NCBI GenBank assembly: GCA_028015205.1
Contig: CM051521.1
Coordinates: forward strand, 119,978,614-120,042,613
Direction of reading: 5' to 3'
Length of the DNA: 64,000 nt
Source: Mytilisepta virgata
Taxonomy: Eukaryota > Mollusca > Bivalvia > Mytilida > Mytilidae
The first letter of the stretch is position 1; each line of letters starts with the position of its first letter. Under the pieces are notes generated by a model. The model made no database searches. It saw only the letters and a program-made list of their open reading frames with translations, and was not told the origin of the DNA. Shown here piece by piece: positions 1-13,100 of the stretch. A program made the translations under genes and the position numbers.

Positions 1-36
1 TGGCAAGATGGGATACTCTCTGTTGTTGGAAATAAG
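1..36 (+). CDS. ZGRF1: Possible end of the upstream DUF2439 exon of ZGRF1 (or first copy of its repeat)
   Basis: The first 36 bases read W-Q-D-G-I-L-S-V-V-G-N-K in frame and are followed directly by a GTATAC donor. This is the residue string that precedes AILYD in vertebrate ZGRF1, and it joins in phase 0 to the exon at 881. It may be the genuine exon end or merely one copy of the minisatellite that follows. The upstream half of the domain and its splice acceptor are not in the window, so the two cannot be told apart here. Confidence 0.4.
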
Positions 37-565
37 GTATACAAATTTGGCAAGGTGGGATGTTCTCTGTTGTTAGAAATAAGAAATAAAAAAAAATTGC
101 AAGATGGGGTACTCTCTGTTGTAAGAAATAAGGTATACAACAATATGGCAAGATGGGGTACCCTCTATTGTTGGAAATAAGGTATACAAAAATGGCAAGA
201 TGGGGTACTCTCTGTTGTTGGAAATCAGGTATTATTTTATACAAAAACTTGGCAAGATGTGGTACCTGGTACTCTCTGTTGCTAGAAATAAGGTATACAA
301 CAATTTGGCAAGATGGGTACTCTCTGTGGGTGGAAATCAAGTATTTGTAAACATGACGAGATGGGTTACTCTCTGTTGTTGGAAATAAGGTATACAAAAA
401 CTTGGCAAGATGGGGTACTCTCTGTTATTGGAAATCAGGTATATGAAAACTTGGCAAGATGGGGGACTCTGTTGTTAGCAATAAGGTATACAAAAACTTG
501 GCAAGATAGGATACTCTCCTGCTGTTGGAAATAAGTTATACGACAACTTGGCAAGATGGGATTTT
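1..565 (+). repeat. ~48-bp minisatellite made of a ZGRF1 exon end plus its splice donor
   Basis: Eleven copies plus a partial twelfth, with unit length mostly 45-56 bp. Each runs from tggcaagatgggg through ttggaaataag to gtatacaaaa. The first ~36 bases translate to WQDG(V/I)LSVVGNK, and the rest is the start of an intron with a GT donor. Copies have drifted: some read CAG instead of AAG before the donor, one has lost it (gaaataagaaataa, about position 85), and several have frame-shifting indels. The array probably began left of the window. Short open frames here are repeat artefacts, not separate genes. Confidence 0.9.
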
Positions 566-880
566 TTCAGTGTATGTAGTGAGTACAATGTCATTAATTT
601 TGCTGTCAGAAGGAGCATTCATGTCATACCAACCCATCTAGTATGTAAGTAAATAACCCTTAAATTTAAAGGAAAAAACCTTAAAATCTTAAAGATTTTC
701 TAGCCTTACTTCTGTATCAGCTTTAGCTATTATTGTATTCTTAGAAGAAGGCAAACAGCTATTCTTGTTTTCTAACACTCTTTTATAGTGGTCTTGATGT
801 ATTTTTGTAAATCTTTTTCCTAAAAGTGTTGATGTATGACAGTTTATAGCATTAGTCTAAATGTCCCTCTATAATTGCAG

Positions 881-1102
881 GCTATTTTGTATGATGAGAA
901 AAAGACCAAACTGGATTCAATGTACATTAAACCAGAGGCCATAGTTAAAGGTGAACAACTAGAAAGTGATAGATACTTTATATTGGTTGAAGATGAGAAG
1001 TTATCAGTAGAGAATAATGGCAAACCAGCTGCTCCTTTGACATATTCCAGAAATGTGCCTGTCAGGGTACCAGTTAGAACTGGTCTTAAAAGAAAAAGAA
1101 CA
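881..1102 (+). CDS. ZGRF1: ZGRF1 exon: second half of the DUF2439 domain
   Basis: Acceptor ataattgcag at 871-880, donor GTAAGA at 1103, phase 0 at both ends, 74 codons. It opens with AILYDEKKTKLDS, contains LESDRYFILVE, and ends with the basic run GLKRKRT, which matches the corresponding vertebrate ZGRF1 segment. In the yeast relatives (Mte1, Dbl2) this domain binds D-loop and branched DNA and the FANCM-type helicase partner, so a recruitment role is inferred here. It continues into GFVPPR of the next exon. Confidence 0.9.
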
Positions 1103-4100
1103 GTAAGAACATAAAATAAGGAGATAAATACATTGTGCTTGCTGAGATAATCTGAACACTTTTTATGCCCTGTCCCTGAATTTGGAAGGGGCACATAGAT
1201 TTATCCTTGTACATCAATCTATCCATATGTCCGTCTGGCTTGGTTATATTTTTGCATTTAGGTCCATTTCTCAGAAACCCATGAAGATATATCAATGATA
1301 TTATACAACTACACTCCTCTTATAACACAGTACACAGGTCAACAACTTTGGGCCACTTTGACCTACATTTAATGCATAAGTGACTCAGATAAAGTTTTGC
1401 CTTTTATTTCATATCCTATGAATCCATGGTGTTATATCACTGTTACTTAGATTATATGGATTTCTCCAACAGTTGGGTCAATACGACCCACATTTCCTGC
1501 ATAAGTGACTCAGTAAAGTTTTTGCATTTAGGTCCATTTCTCAGAAATGAATTTAGATATATCAATGATATTATATCTATTTTATTCATGTTATATAGTG
1601 AAACAAAAGTCAGCAACATTTGAGGCACTGTGATCTATGTTTTATGCTTGAGTGTCTGGTAAATGTTTGCATTTAGGTTTATTTTTAAAGAACCTATGGA
1701 ATATGTTGATGATATTTCACAACTGCAATCATCTCATAACACAACTCATCAATATTTAAGTCACCACAACCTACATAATGATATTTCACAATTACAGTCA
1801 TCTTATATAGTACAACATAGCTTAGTTACATTTGATTCACTATGACCTACATTTTATGGTAGAGGCGTCATGACTTTGATTAAATTTTGCCTTTTAGTCG
1901 ATTTCTAAAAGCTTTGTTAATATATCAGTTATATTTTACAACTGCAATCATTATTTCTTTCTTTGGGTTACAGTTACAAAGATAGAGAGTATAGTAAGCA
2001 GATAAAATTTTAGTGTTGTTCTGCTACTATTTTATGTTAATAAAGTGAACTTTTTCTACAGGGATTTGTGCCACCTAGAATCATAAGACAACCAGATCAA
2101 GACAGGGTATCTACAGACATTAGAGATAGTGGCAATTTATATCTTGATATTCTCAAGAAAAATAAGGAGGATATTTCATACCAGCCTAGTCCTGGACATC
2201 AGAGGAATATCAGGCAGTCATACTCACCTCACCAAGATACTTTATTTGACCATGACACTTTAAAACATGATAACTGGATAGAAAGAATAGCTTGTATATT
2301 ACCTGAAAATCCAACGACCTCACTCTCTAGGACATTTGGTGTTAGCAGCCCAAAGTATCCCTTATCACAGACCAACCAACAATCACCAGTCAATCAGTCA
2401 TCACCATTATTTAGTAGTAGTAATTCCTCCTCCTCTCCATGGGCCTCATATGGTGCAAAACTAAAGACCACCTATAATCAACAATCAAAACCACAGTCAA
2501 GCCCTAACATTTCACACACGGGGATTCATTATGATAGCAAGACTTCAGACTTCAGTAAAGTAAATATTTCAAACAATCATTTAAATAACTTCAAAGAAGA
2601 TGGATCAACTTTGAACTTTAGTGATAGTCCTTTAGAAAAAACTGGAAATACTGGTAGAAAAATAGACTGTAATGATTCCAATACAAATGGTCCTGTAACA
2701 GAAACTACAGTGTGTACTGATACTGATCAACAATCTAAAAGGTCAATGACTCAAATTATGGCACTTCTAGGCAAGAGAAGATCAGAAACTAACATAGATG
2801 ATCAAAAAGACAATTTTATTCAAAATTCATTGATAAATGAAGAAAAGAATGAGTCTTGTATTTCTCAGAGGGATGATAAAGATCAACTAGAAAGGAGTCA
2901 TCAACATACAGAGTTATTCAACAGCAATATTTGTATTTCTGATAGCACAAACTTTTCTAACATTGCAACAAATAGTCTACCATTTGAAGGAGAAGGAAAC
3001 ATGAAAAGTATGTTAACTAAAACTACACAGAATATAAATGGAACAGAATTATCCCCCCTTGAAACAAAATATAAAGAAAATAACAAACAGTTGGAAGAAT
3101 TACAAATGGAAAGTGATAATGACTCTTCTCAAAGAGTATTTCTGTCATTAGAAAAATCAGATACATGCAATCTGGAAAATTTTCATCAGAACCTACAGTT
3201 GAATTCATTGGAGAAGAGTGCTTTTGTTGTTAAGAATAGTACAAATGATGAAGATATACAAAGTGAGAACAATATGACTGTAGATACGGACTTGATTATG
3301 GAATGTAATGAGATGATAGAGAATAATGATGATTTACATGCTAGTTTTGATATCAACTTCTCTCCTCTGTCTCATGTATCTCATTCAACTGTTATGGATT
3401 CAGATGATGGACAATTTGATCATGATAGGAGCCGGTATGACTTGAAAGGCCAAAGTCAAAATATTGATGGTACTACAGATCTGACTAACAACAGTCAAAA
3501 TGTAGAAAAACAGATATATGATGGTCAAAACAATGGTATGGAAGGAAAAATATTGTTTCATCGTAATAGCAGGCTAGACAAAGAATCAACTGACGTACAG
3601 CTAACTGGGGAATCTATGCAACAGGCAAATAAAGAAATTATTTCTCTTTATCATTCATATTCTGTGAATGATGGTATAAAAGTAGATAATGAAAATGACA
3701 TAGATAACTCTCAAATCTTAGATGAAAGTTTTTCTAACAACGATCAGAGTAATATAATCCCTGATCCAAAAAATACAAACAATAGTAACAGCATCGCAGG
3801 AAATGGACGTAGTGATTTGGTTACAATAAATAAAATACTTGATAATTCAGACGCTAATGTATTTACTAGAAATGTGAAGTCTGATCATTTGGTAACTAGT
3901 AGTGAGATGGAATCTACAGTCAAGGGAGATAATGCTGTTACTTCCACCGACATGTGTATGTCAGTAAATGCTACATATGATATAGGTCATAATTTTTCAT
4001 TTTCACAAGAATCTGCAAAACAACAGAAGTCTAAAATAAAAGGAGAAGGTAATAGTAAATTCAGTGATATATTACAAACACAAGATATGAGTGGAGATTA

Positions 4101-7100
4101 TTGTGATAATCATTTAGATCATTGTAATGATAAAAAACAGCCAACTAATTCTCAGATAGGTAAAACTGAACACAGAGAGAATTACTTAGATGTAGTTATA
4201 GATGATGAAAATGATAACAGGTATAAAAGTGACACCAGAATTAAAAATTTAGATGGGCAGTGTTTAAATGATTCAGATGAACAGATAGCATCTGGAAAAT
4301 GTTTAAATGATTTAAATATTAGTCCAGATTATTTGGACTTGTCAATGGAAAACAGTAGTATTGAACTATTAACAACTCTTGTGAATACAAAGCAGCTTAA
4401 AAAGGACTCTGGTTATAATTATCAGGGAGGTGGTGTATGTTTTGAAAAAACATATGTTGGTGAAAAACCTAGATACTCAAATTCTTCTACAAAAGACTGT
4501 TTGCAGCATCAGTTTGATAAAGGAAAGTTGAATGATAGTTTTGATAAATGTATAAATGATCATTGGTTGGTGGAGGACAGTGATAAAGAATACCAAATCA
4601 CTGATAATATTTCACAAACTAGTGTCAAGGGACACAATTTAGATCAGTACACTACAAGAAAAAGAAATGCACCGCAAACTAAAAAGGATGCTGGAAAGTT
4701 GGAATGTTATATAGACAGTTGTAATAGAAATAATGGGGAACATCTAAGTTTGGAAGAATATACACAGCCAAAATTGCATAGCTCTTCAAATGGAGATAAG
4801 TTCAGTTATGATAGTTTCAACCAAAACCATATACCAGAGTTTGAAGATCAGTCAGTACCACCAAGAACAAGGAGTTTGTCTGTAACAAGAGAAAGCCAGC
4901 CAGGTAAAACATTTTCTGTTATGTAGAATTTTGGTGTTCTTTAAATGTATAAAAACCTGCTCTTCAATGAAGACAAGATGTGATTAGGTGCTGGATTGGT
5001 AATCCTTTGTTATCTTCTTTCTTTTACGGGTCCCCATTCAAATATCTTGTAGGAATTTATTATTTAAAAAAGGTGTTTGTCAGATCATGTACTGCAACCT
5101 ACATTCCCCCGGATTCACTCTCTTCTTTACACATGAATGCTCTGTACTTTGTAGAATATACATTATACATGTAACGACTTATTACTCAGACTTCTTTTGT
5201 TGGTCCTCTTACTTTTACTTTTGTTATTCAAGCTTTGCAACATCCAGATGACCTTTTTATTGGAAAAAGTCAGATGTTATCAACACATGAAAACCTTAAA
5301 AAAAGTCAGCATAATTCAGAAGTGAACTCTTACAAATCAAAAGAAGTCCAAGATTTGAGATTGGCAGTAAGTATTTGTATTTCTGAAATAAACGATTTGG
5401 TTAAAAAAACTTACATGCCGTGTAGTGACTTTTCCGCACAGAGTTAAATACCAGTATAACCATTTGACCACAATTTGAATGGAAATTTTGTAAATAAAAA
5501 TTCAGAAAGAAGTCCTTTTGTTACTGTAAAAGCTTTTTTTTCTAGTGCAATATAAATCTCGATCCCTAATGACAGCAGCATTATTTTTTATGCATGGTAT
5601 AAACTAAATCTGACATAATGATTTTAAATTAAATAAATTATCTAATTCAGGCCTCTGGGAAGCTAGAGAGTTATAAAATGAAGGGAACAGTTGTCAGCGG
5701 TGCTGTAAGAAGATCAGAAGGTCCAGGTGGGGTGATTTATGTACAGTCAAACCTGCTTTAAAGAACACCTTTACATGTATATAGCATATCAATGTCTATA
5801 AAGGGCATAAATGTCCCCCTCTTCAATAAAGCTAGTAAAACATAATCAGATTGAAACCAGCAGCTTATAAAGAACACATGCTCATAATTGGCATTTTTTC
5901 TGGACCTTTTGTGCCCTTTATACACCGGTTTGTTTGTTTGTTTAGTTGGGGTTTTACGCCGTTTTCAGCACATTTGGCTATTTTGCGGCGGCCAGTTTTT
6001 TATTGGTAGAGGAAACCGGAGTACCCGGAGAGAACCACCGACCCTTGGTAGGAAAATTGGCAATCCTTGTCAATTAAGATCGGAGTCAAACACACCCCGC
6101 CACAGGTGAGATTCGAACTCACAACCTCAGCGTTGACAGGCTAGTGATCATTAGTAGTCATGACGAACTATCTAGACCACCGAGGCCCCTTACACCGGTT
6201 TGTATATGATTATGTTGTTAACCCTGCTAATATAAAAAAAAAAAATTCTGAGTTTGGTTATTTCCTGACCCAAGTTTTGTCAAATAAATCATGTAAATGT
6301 TTTGTTTCATTTCAACTTGAAAGTACTGTTTTAACTAACATGTGGTAATAGTAAGGTGCAAACTCTTTCGAGTTGAAAGTCTTACTGTCAAAGATGAAAA
6401 ACAGCAATAAAGTGTTGTTCCTTTGCATAAAAATTTTTCGTCCACGTGCAGATTTTGTGTCTAGAAGTTATCAGCCATAACCTTTCTTATCTATGGTAAA
6501 ATTGAAACGATATTATAGAAATAACACTAATAATAAAATTGTAATTAAAAACAGGTTACCAAATATATATAATAATATACTGAATCAAACCAGTAAAATA
6601 TGTAGTTTATTATATTGCTTCATTATAGAAATCTGTAGTAACACAGAAGAAGAGAATTTCTACATAGACTTTAGCTCAGACAAGCCATGTCTACAAAAAG
6701 GAAATATATCAATATTTAACAATCCATCAGATTACAAGGTAATTAGTATGTCTATGTTTGTGTATTTCATATATACATGTATACAGCTATAGAATCAGAA
6801 ATTGAAAAGATCACAGATTTAAAACTATATTTAAATAAAATTAAGGTTACAATATTGTTGTCTCAGCTAAGATGAAAGTCATTTAAGTGGAGACTTAGGT
6901 TTAACTCTCCTTGAGCAGCAATGGTGGCTCCTTGAAAAACAGCAATTAATTATATTTTTCCTTGGATAACCAAAATTTGTGCATGTAGAGAAACATAGAG
7001 TAACAATCTGTTTACTTACAACAAATACCCTAAGTATGGTTTGTTCCTATTGACATTTAACAACTTTTTACTTGGCTGATTTTCTGAATTAATAGGAAAC

Positions 7101-10100
7101 TTCCAGGAGTTAACATAGATCAGGGATGATTTTAGGCAGTTATTTAGCGGATTCCAGTTCTCAGTTATTTCCACTGCTCATCAAAATCATCCCTTATAGA
7201 TACACTGTATATCATGTTTGGTTATGTTAAACAGTAAACTAAAAACATCTTAATAATGTATTTTGACTAGAATATACATGCAGTGGTGAAAAAAGGCATA
7301 TGGTAATAAAGGCATGTTCATTAGGCTGGGGGGCCTCGGTGACCAAATGGTCTAGGTAGTTCGTCATGACTACTAATGATCACTAGCCTGTCAACACTTA
7401 GGTTGTGAGTACGATTCTCACCTATGGTGGGGTGTGTTCGACTCAGAACTTAATTGACAAGGATTGCCAATTTTCCTACTGAAGGTCAGCGGTTCTCTAC
7501 GGTTAGTCCAGCTTCCTCCACCAATAAAAACTGGCTGCCACAAAATAGCCAAATATGCTGAAAACGGTGTAAAACCCCAACTAAACAAACAATCATTTAG
7601 GCTGTTTAGATTAATTATCAAAAGCCCTCCAACAAAGATCTCAGACTATTTCGAATTGATGTCGATTTAAGATCACACCATACTTGATGCAACATCAGAC
7701 GAGATCATAGAGTTATGCATGTACAATTCAGCTTTGACGATCCTGTCTAAAACCACCATGTTATTTCTGTATATAAGGATATATGTGTCTAATCATTCAC
7801 AAACCTAATGAACAGTAGAAGATAACTGTTAAAGTAGTACTGAAAGCATATAATGGATAAAGGGATATGGTGAACAAGATTCAAATTCAAAACACGTACA
7901 TAAGCAAGTTGTAGCAAAGGAACAGCGCTTTTATTGCTATTCTTCATCTTAAAAAATTACAGTGAGATCTTCAATACTGAGAAATATCTATTGCATCATT
8001 TGGTATATGCCATTTTTTACATTGAAAAATAATTTTCCTTCCTAAACATAGTATTTGCCCCTTTCTATAAGATGATGCAATTTGTTATATATAAAATCAA
8101 GGTAAAGACTCCGCTCCTAGCTGGGCCCTCTAATAGAAATAAAAATCTTAATCTTTTATAACAATATCCAACATAACATGGTTGAAGAATTTATGCATGG
8201 TAACAAATTAAATTCTAATTTCTTTCCTCTCTCTCTCTATGTTTGTTGACTTCAAAGAAAACCATGCAAACATAATGGTTCTGAAAGGCCAACTTGATTA
8301 AACCAGCGAACCTGAAAAAAAAAGCATACTTACAAATTATAATTTAGACACATCATATTACACACCGTACAACCGGCTATCATTGCAGCCGTTGAATGTT
8401 ATGACAATCAATGGGACAGTTTTTATTTTCATTTCGAGGCAGAAGGACAGGTGGGATTTCTTTTTGATGTTTTTCTCCCATAACTGGCAGAATTTCAACA
8501 ACTAATTTTTGTTCTACATGTATGTGATGAGTCTACCCATGAACGACATAAAACAACATAAATGTTAAATCTGCGTTTAATGATAGAGAAACAATATAAA
8601 AATACCCATCTGTCACTCTGTTTCGAAGTAGAAATCAACAAGTCCCACAGATTATTATAATATTTAACAGCTGCAATGATATAGCGGGTTGTACAGTGTG
8701 ATATATGTACAACAATAATTGTTCCAGTGTGAATCCATTACCATTGTATGCACTTTGAGATTTTAAAGAAAATCGCGGGCATTTTTCTCAAAGTTTTTGA
8801 CGGAATCTCCACGATTTTCCGAGTGGCAAGTTTTTTTCTCGGGCATTTTACCGAGTTTTTCTTGAAAATAATGGAGTTTCTCGCAACTGCGGATGCTGCG
8901 ATTTGTCACTAAATCGCTGCGGCTGATCTGTATAAACAAATCAAATTTATAGATGTAATTTAATTATTACATACTTTTCAGCTGTATACTGGTACATCTC
9001 CAGCACAATTTGTACCGAATACACCAGAATTATTCAAGTCTTGGAAACTGGATGCATCCTCTCAGAGTTGTGAGTATTTGGTTGAATTTTATTTTGATAA
9101 AAAGTTACAAGAAACAGACATGGGGAGGTTGTTCCAGTTGTGGCAATGGAGGTGTTATTTTTCTTTTCAAAGGTATAATAGCTGCCCACACTCAAATGAT
9201 TTTTACATGACCATAAAATTGTCATGGTCCAATGATAAAACAGATTTTTCTGCTCAGTTTCTGACAAACTTCATATATAACATGTGAATTATGCTGAGCT
9301 AGATTATTCATTGTTAGGTTCTAATAAATTTGCCAGGTGTTACTTGACCTTGACTTGAATTTTATGGTCCATAGACTACTGTCACGTTTCCATGTTTTGG
9401 TCTACTTTTCTAGAAGTATTCATGGAAGGTAAATTTATGCAACATGTAGTTTCATTGTTAAATGTTCTATCTTTCCCATGTTTATTATCTCAATTGTATG
9501 GTCTCTTAAATAAGAACAAATACAGATTTCTGTTAGTTGATGAATGAACTTCATGAAATTTAGTGGTTTGTACAACAATAAAACATAAAGAAAGCAGCCA
9601 TACTGAAGTAGCAAAGTTTTATTGGAAGGAAGTTGTAGTACCAAGAGAGAATCATGAAATTTGATAGGAAAATTTACAATCCTACTTAAATAAGGTCAAA
9701 GTTGAAAACACCTCACCAGTATTTTGATTTGAACACAACCTGGTGATCAGAACTACCCAGACCACTTATCAGTGAGACCCCTTAAAAGAGATTGTCAGAC
9801 AACAAGTCAATTAATTTTTCAAATCAAAATGTGTCTATTCTTCTCAGCAACTACATGCTACAACTAATTCAAAGTTGGTATGAGGCATGACCGTTGAAGA
9901 GTACAGATTTTGTACCTTTGGCACATCTGCTTCCTGTTTAACAATTCTGCCATACATTTTTCACCGTACGACCTTTGGAATTTTTGGTCGTAACATTCTC
10001 AGCAACTACAGGCCACAACTAATTATCCCTGTGCTTCAACGAAGCCCGAGGATATTGTTTTGCTGTTCAGCGTATGTACGTTAGTAATGTCTAGCATAAT

Positions 10101-13100
10101 CTCAGGAACCACTGGATGTAGAAAGATGAAACTTGGGTTCATTGGTTGCACTGTGTATGGGGACTGTGCCAAAGGTTTCAGAATTTGAGTATCGCCCTTG
10201 GGGGCCAGGCTACACAGGCAGCCTAACGGTACATTAGTCCTTTGTCATGCAACTCCTCTCAATTATTTGGAATACAGAATTTTAAGTTAGCTTAGTTATT
10301 GCCCTGCCAATGTAGCTTGTGCCAAAGGTTTCGGAATTTGAATAGCACCCCTGGGAGCTGAGCTACACGGGTGGCGTAAGGGTACATTATTCTTTTGTCA
10401 CGCAACTCCTCTCATGTTATTTGGAATACAGAACTGAAAGATGGCTCAGTAATTGTACCACTAATGTAGATTGTGCTGAAGGTTTCAGAATTGTTTAATA
10501 TGTGTTTACAACTTTGGTAAATTTCCTGGAAGTTTCAAAGAACATTACTGTGGATTCATTAAATTTCGTTGTATACCAATTTTCGTGGTTTTCATGGGTC
10601 CCAGTAAACCACGAATTTAAATATCCAACGAAAAATAATATTTTTACTTGAGATTAAATTTTTTTGCACTCAAGTTCGGAACCACGGAGTTTTGATGTAT
10701 CTATCCGAGACAACATTGAACAATTGCGTTGTTACAGCATGTACTTGGATAATGGCATATGATGAGTCAGCTATATCCAAAGAGGATACAGTGTTTCATG
10801 TAATTTTGTCTTTGGTAACATATAAACGCTCAAACAATGTTCTTTAAAACTATTTTGACTGTGTAAATTGTCGCGGAATTCATTTCCGGTTTTTTTTTTA
10901 TTCAAACATTCAAGAAAAAGATTAATCCTAAGTAGGCCTAAACAATACAGAATTTCTCATAAATTACAGTAATAACATATTGTAAAAAGATAATAAAGCA
11001 GAAATTATTAAAATTATCGTAATCGGATTAAACATATGTATGTATATGCCCCGAGGTATTTGGTGACAAGTGATTGCAATTTTGTCAATATATATTTCAC
11101 ACCTGATTAACCTAACAAGTAAATAGTTACGGATATTGTTAATCTTTTTAATTTCATGACAAGCTTTGTTCAGTTCAAAATTTGAAGAATCTGTTTGTTA
11201 GACTTTGTTTTATAAGCGCTTAAAATCAGTACTTTACTGTACATTATCAAAGTCTGATCGGGACGTTTTGTCGCAGTATTTTCATGATATATGATGTGCC
11301 AGGCCACGAATTTCAGTATTTCAACAACTTTTTAATTTTTTTCTAACCTAGCAATCCACGAATTTACGTATCCCACGAAATGCCTTTTTTTCTCTATCCA
11401 CGAAAATTGGTATCCACGAAAATAAATGAATCCACAGTATTTTTTTTATTTTTGACAAGAAAAAAAAAAAAACAAGTATTTTCTGGATCACATCAGCAGT
11501 AACAGATATTGGGATCATCTAGATGTCATAAAGATGTGATTACAACCTTGATAAATTTCCTGAATGTGTCTAAGACCATTATTTTTGGAATTTGACTTAG
11601 CAATTATAGATTTTGAGCTCACCTGGCCTAAAAGGCCATGTGAGCTATTGCCATCACTTGGCGTCTGTTGTCCATAGTTGTCGTAAACTTTCCTTTAAAG
11701 ATCTTCTCCTCTGAAACCACTAAGCCAATTGGAACAAAACTAGGCAGCAATGGTGATTAGGGGATCCTCTTTCAGAATTGTATCCGATGACCGAGCGTGT
11801 CATCCAAGATGGCCGCCAGAGCCAAACATAGTTTAACATAGGACCCTATTGCAAATTAACTTAAAGATCTTCTTGTCTGAAACCACTTGGCCAATTTGAA
11901 CATAACTTAGCAGCAATGGTCCTTAGGTGGTCCTCTTTCAGAATTGTATGCCTGTCACCCAAGATGGCCACCAGAGCCAAACATAGTTTAACAAGGACCA
12001 TATGGGAAATTTACTTAAAGATCTTCTTGTCTGAAACCACTTAGCCTTTTGGAACAAAATTTTTCAGCAATGGTCCTGAGGTGGTCCTCTTTCTGACTTT
12101 TATCTGATGACCACGTCCACCATCCAAGACGGCCGCCAGAGCCAAACTTAGTTTAACATATAACCTAATGGGAAAGTTCACTGAAAGACTTGTCAGACAG
12201 TTTTCAATTGACCTTGACCCCATTTCAAGTATCAGTGAACAAGGTTAAGTTTTGGTGGTCAAGTCCATATCTCAGATACTATAAGCAATAGGTCTAGTAT
12301 TTTTGGTGTATGGAAGGATTGTAAGGTGTACATGTCCAACTGGGAGGTGTCACCTGACCTTGACCTCATTTTCATGGTTGAGTGGTTACAGTTAAGTTTT
12401 TGTTTTTTGGCCTGTTTTTCGAATACTGTATGCAATAGGTCTACTATATTTGGTGTATGGAAGGATTGTAAGGTGTACATGTCCAACTGGCAGGTGTCAT
12501 CTGATCTTGACCTCATTTTCATGGTTCTGTGGTTATAGTTAAGTTTTTGTTTTTTTGCCTGTTTTTCGAATACTGTATGCAATAAGTCTACTATATTTGG
12601 TGTATGGAAGGATTGTAAGGTGTAAATGTCAAACTGGCAGGTGTCATCTGACCTTGACCTCTTTTTCATGGTTCAGTGGTTATAGTTAAGTTATTGTGTT
12701 TTGGCCTGTTTTTCGAATACTGTATGCAATATGTCAGATAGCATTTACTTTCATTAGAAATACACGACAGGTGAGACATTTTTGTGTGTCCACTCTTGTT
12801 TTTTTTTTTATCATATTAGCTTTAAGACTTATCAGGATCATTTGGATTTCAAAAATATGTGATTCTAATTTTGGTAAATTTCCTGAAAGACTCAAAGACT
12901 AGTTTATTTGTGATTTCTACTTAGCAACCATATATATTTGGAATCACTATGCCAACAGCACTAGTTTGGATTGTATGGATGTAAAAAATATGTGATTCCA
13001 ATTTCGGTAATTTTCCTGAAAGTATCTAAGACTATTGTTTTTGGAATTTTACTTAGCAACTATAGATTTTTTTATCACATTAGCTTTAAGACTAATCTAG

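Noticed and set aside
1..36. Reading the first minisatellite as tandem coding repeats of ZGRF1
   Set aside because: Units are separated by intron-like donor sequence and contain frame-shifting indels, so they cannot be read through as one coding exon.
5940..6180. tRNA gene suggested by A and B boxes
   Set aside because: Box spacing is too long, no cloverleaf with a proper acceptor stem can be drawn, and the body and tail are those of the SINE at 14076.
12259..12669. Minus-strand 136-residue frame with three repeated segments (MKMRSRSDDTCQLDMYTLQS)
   Set aside because: It lies on ~146-bp tandem units of an interspersed repeat also present at 31800, with no domain or start context.
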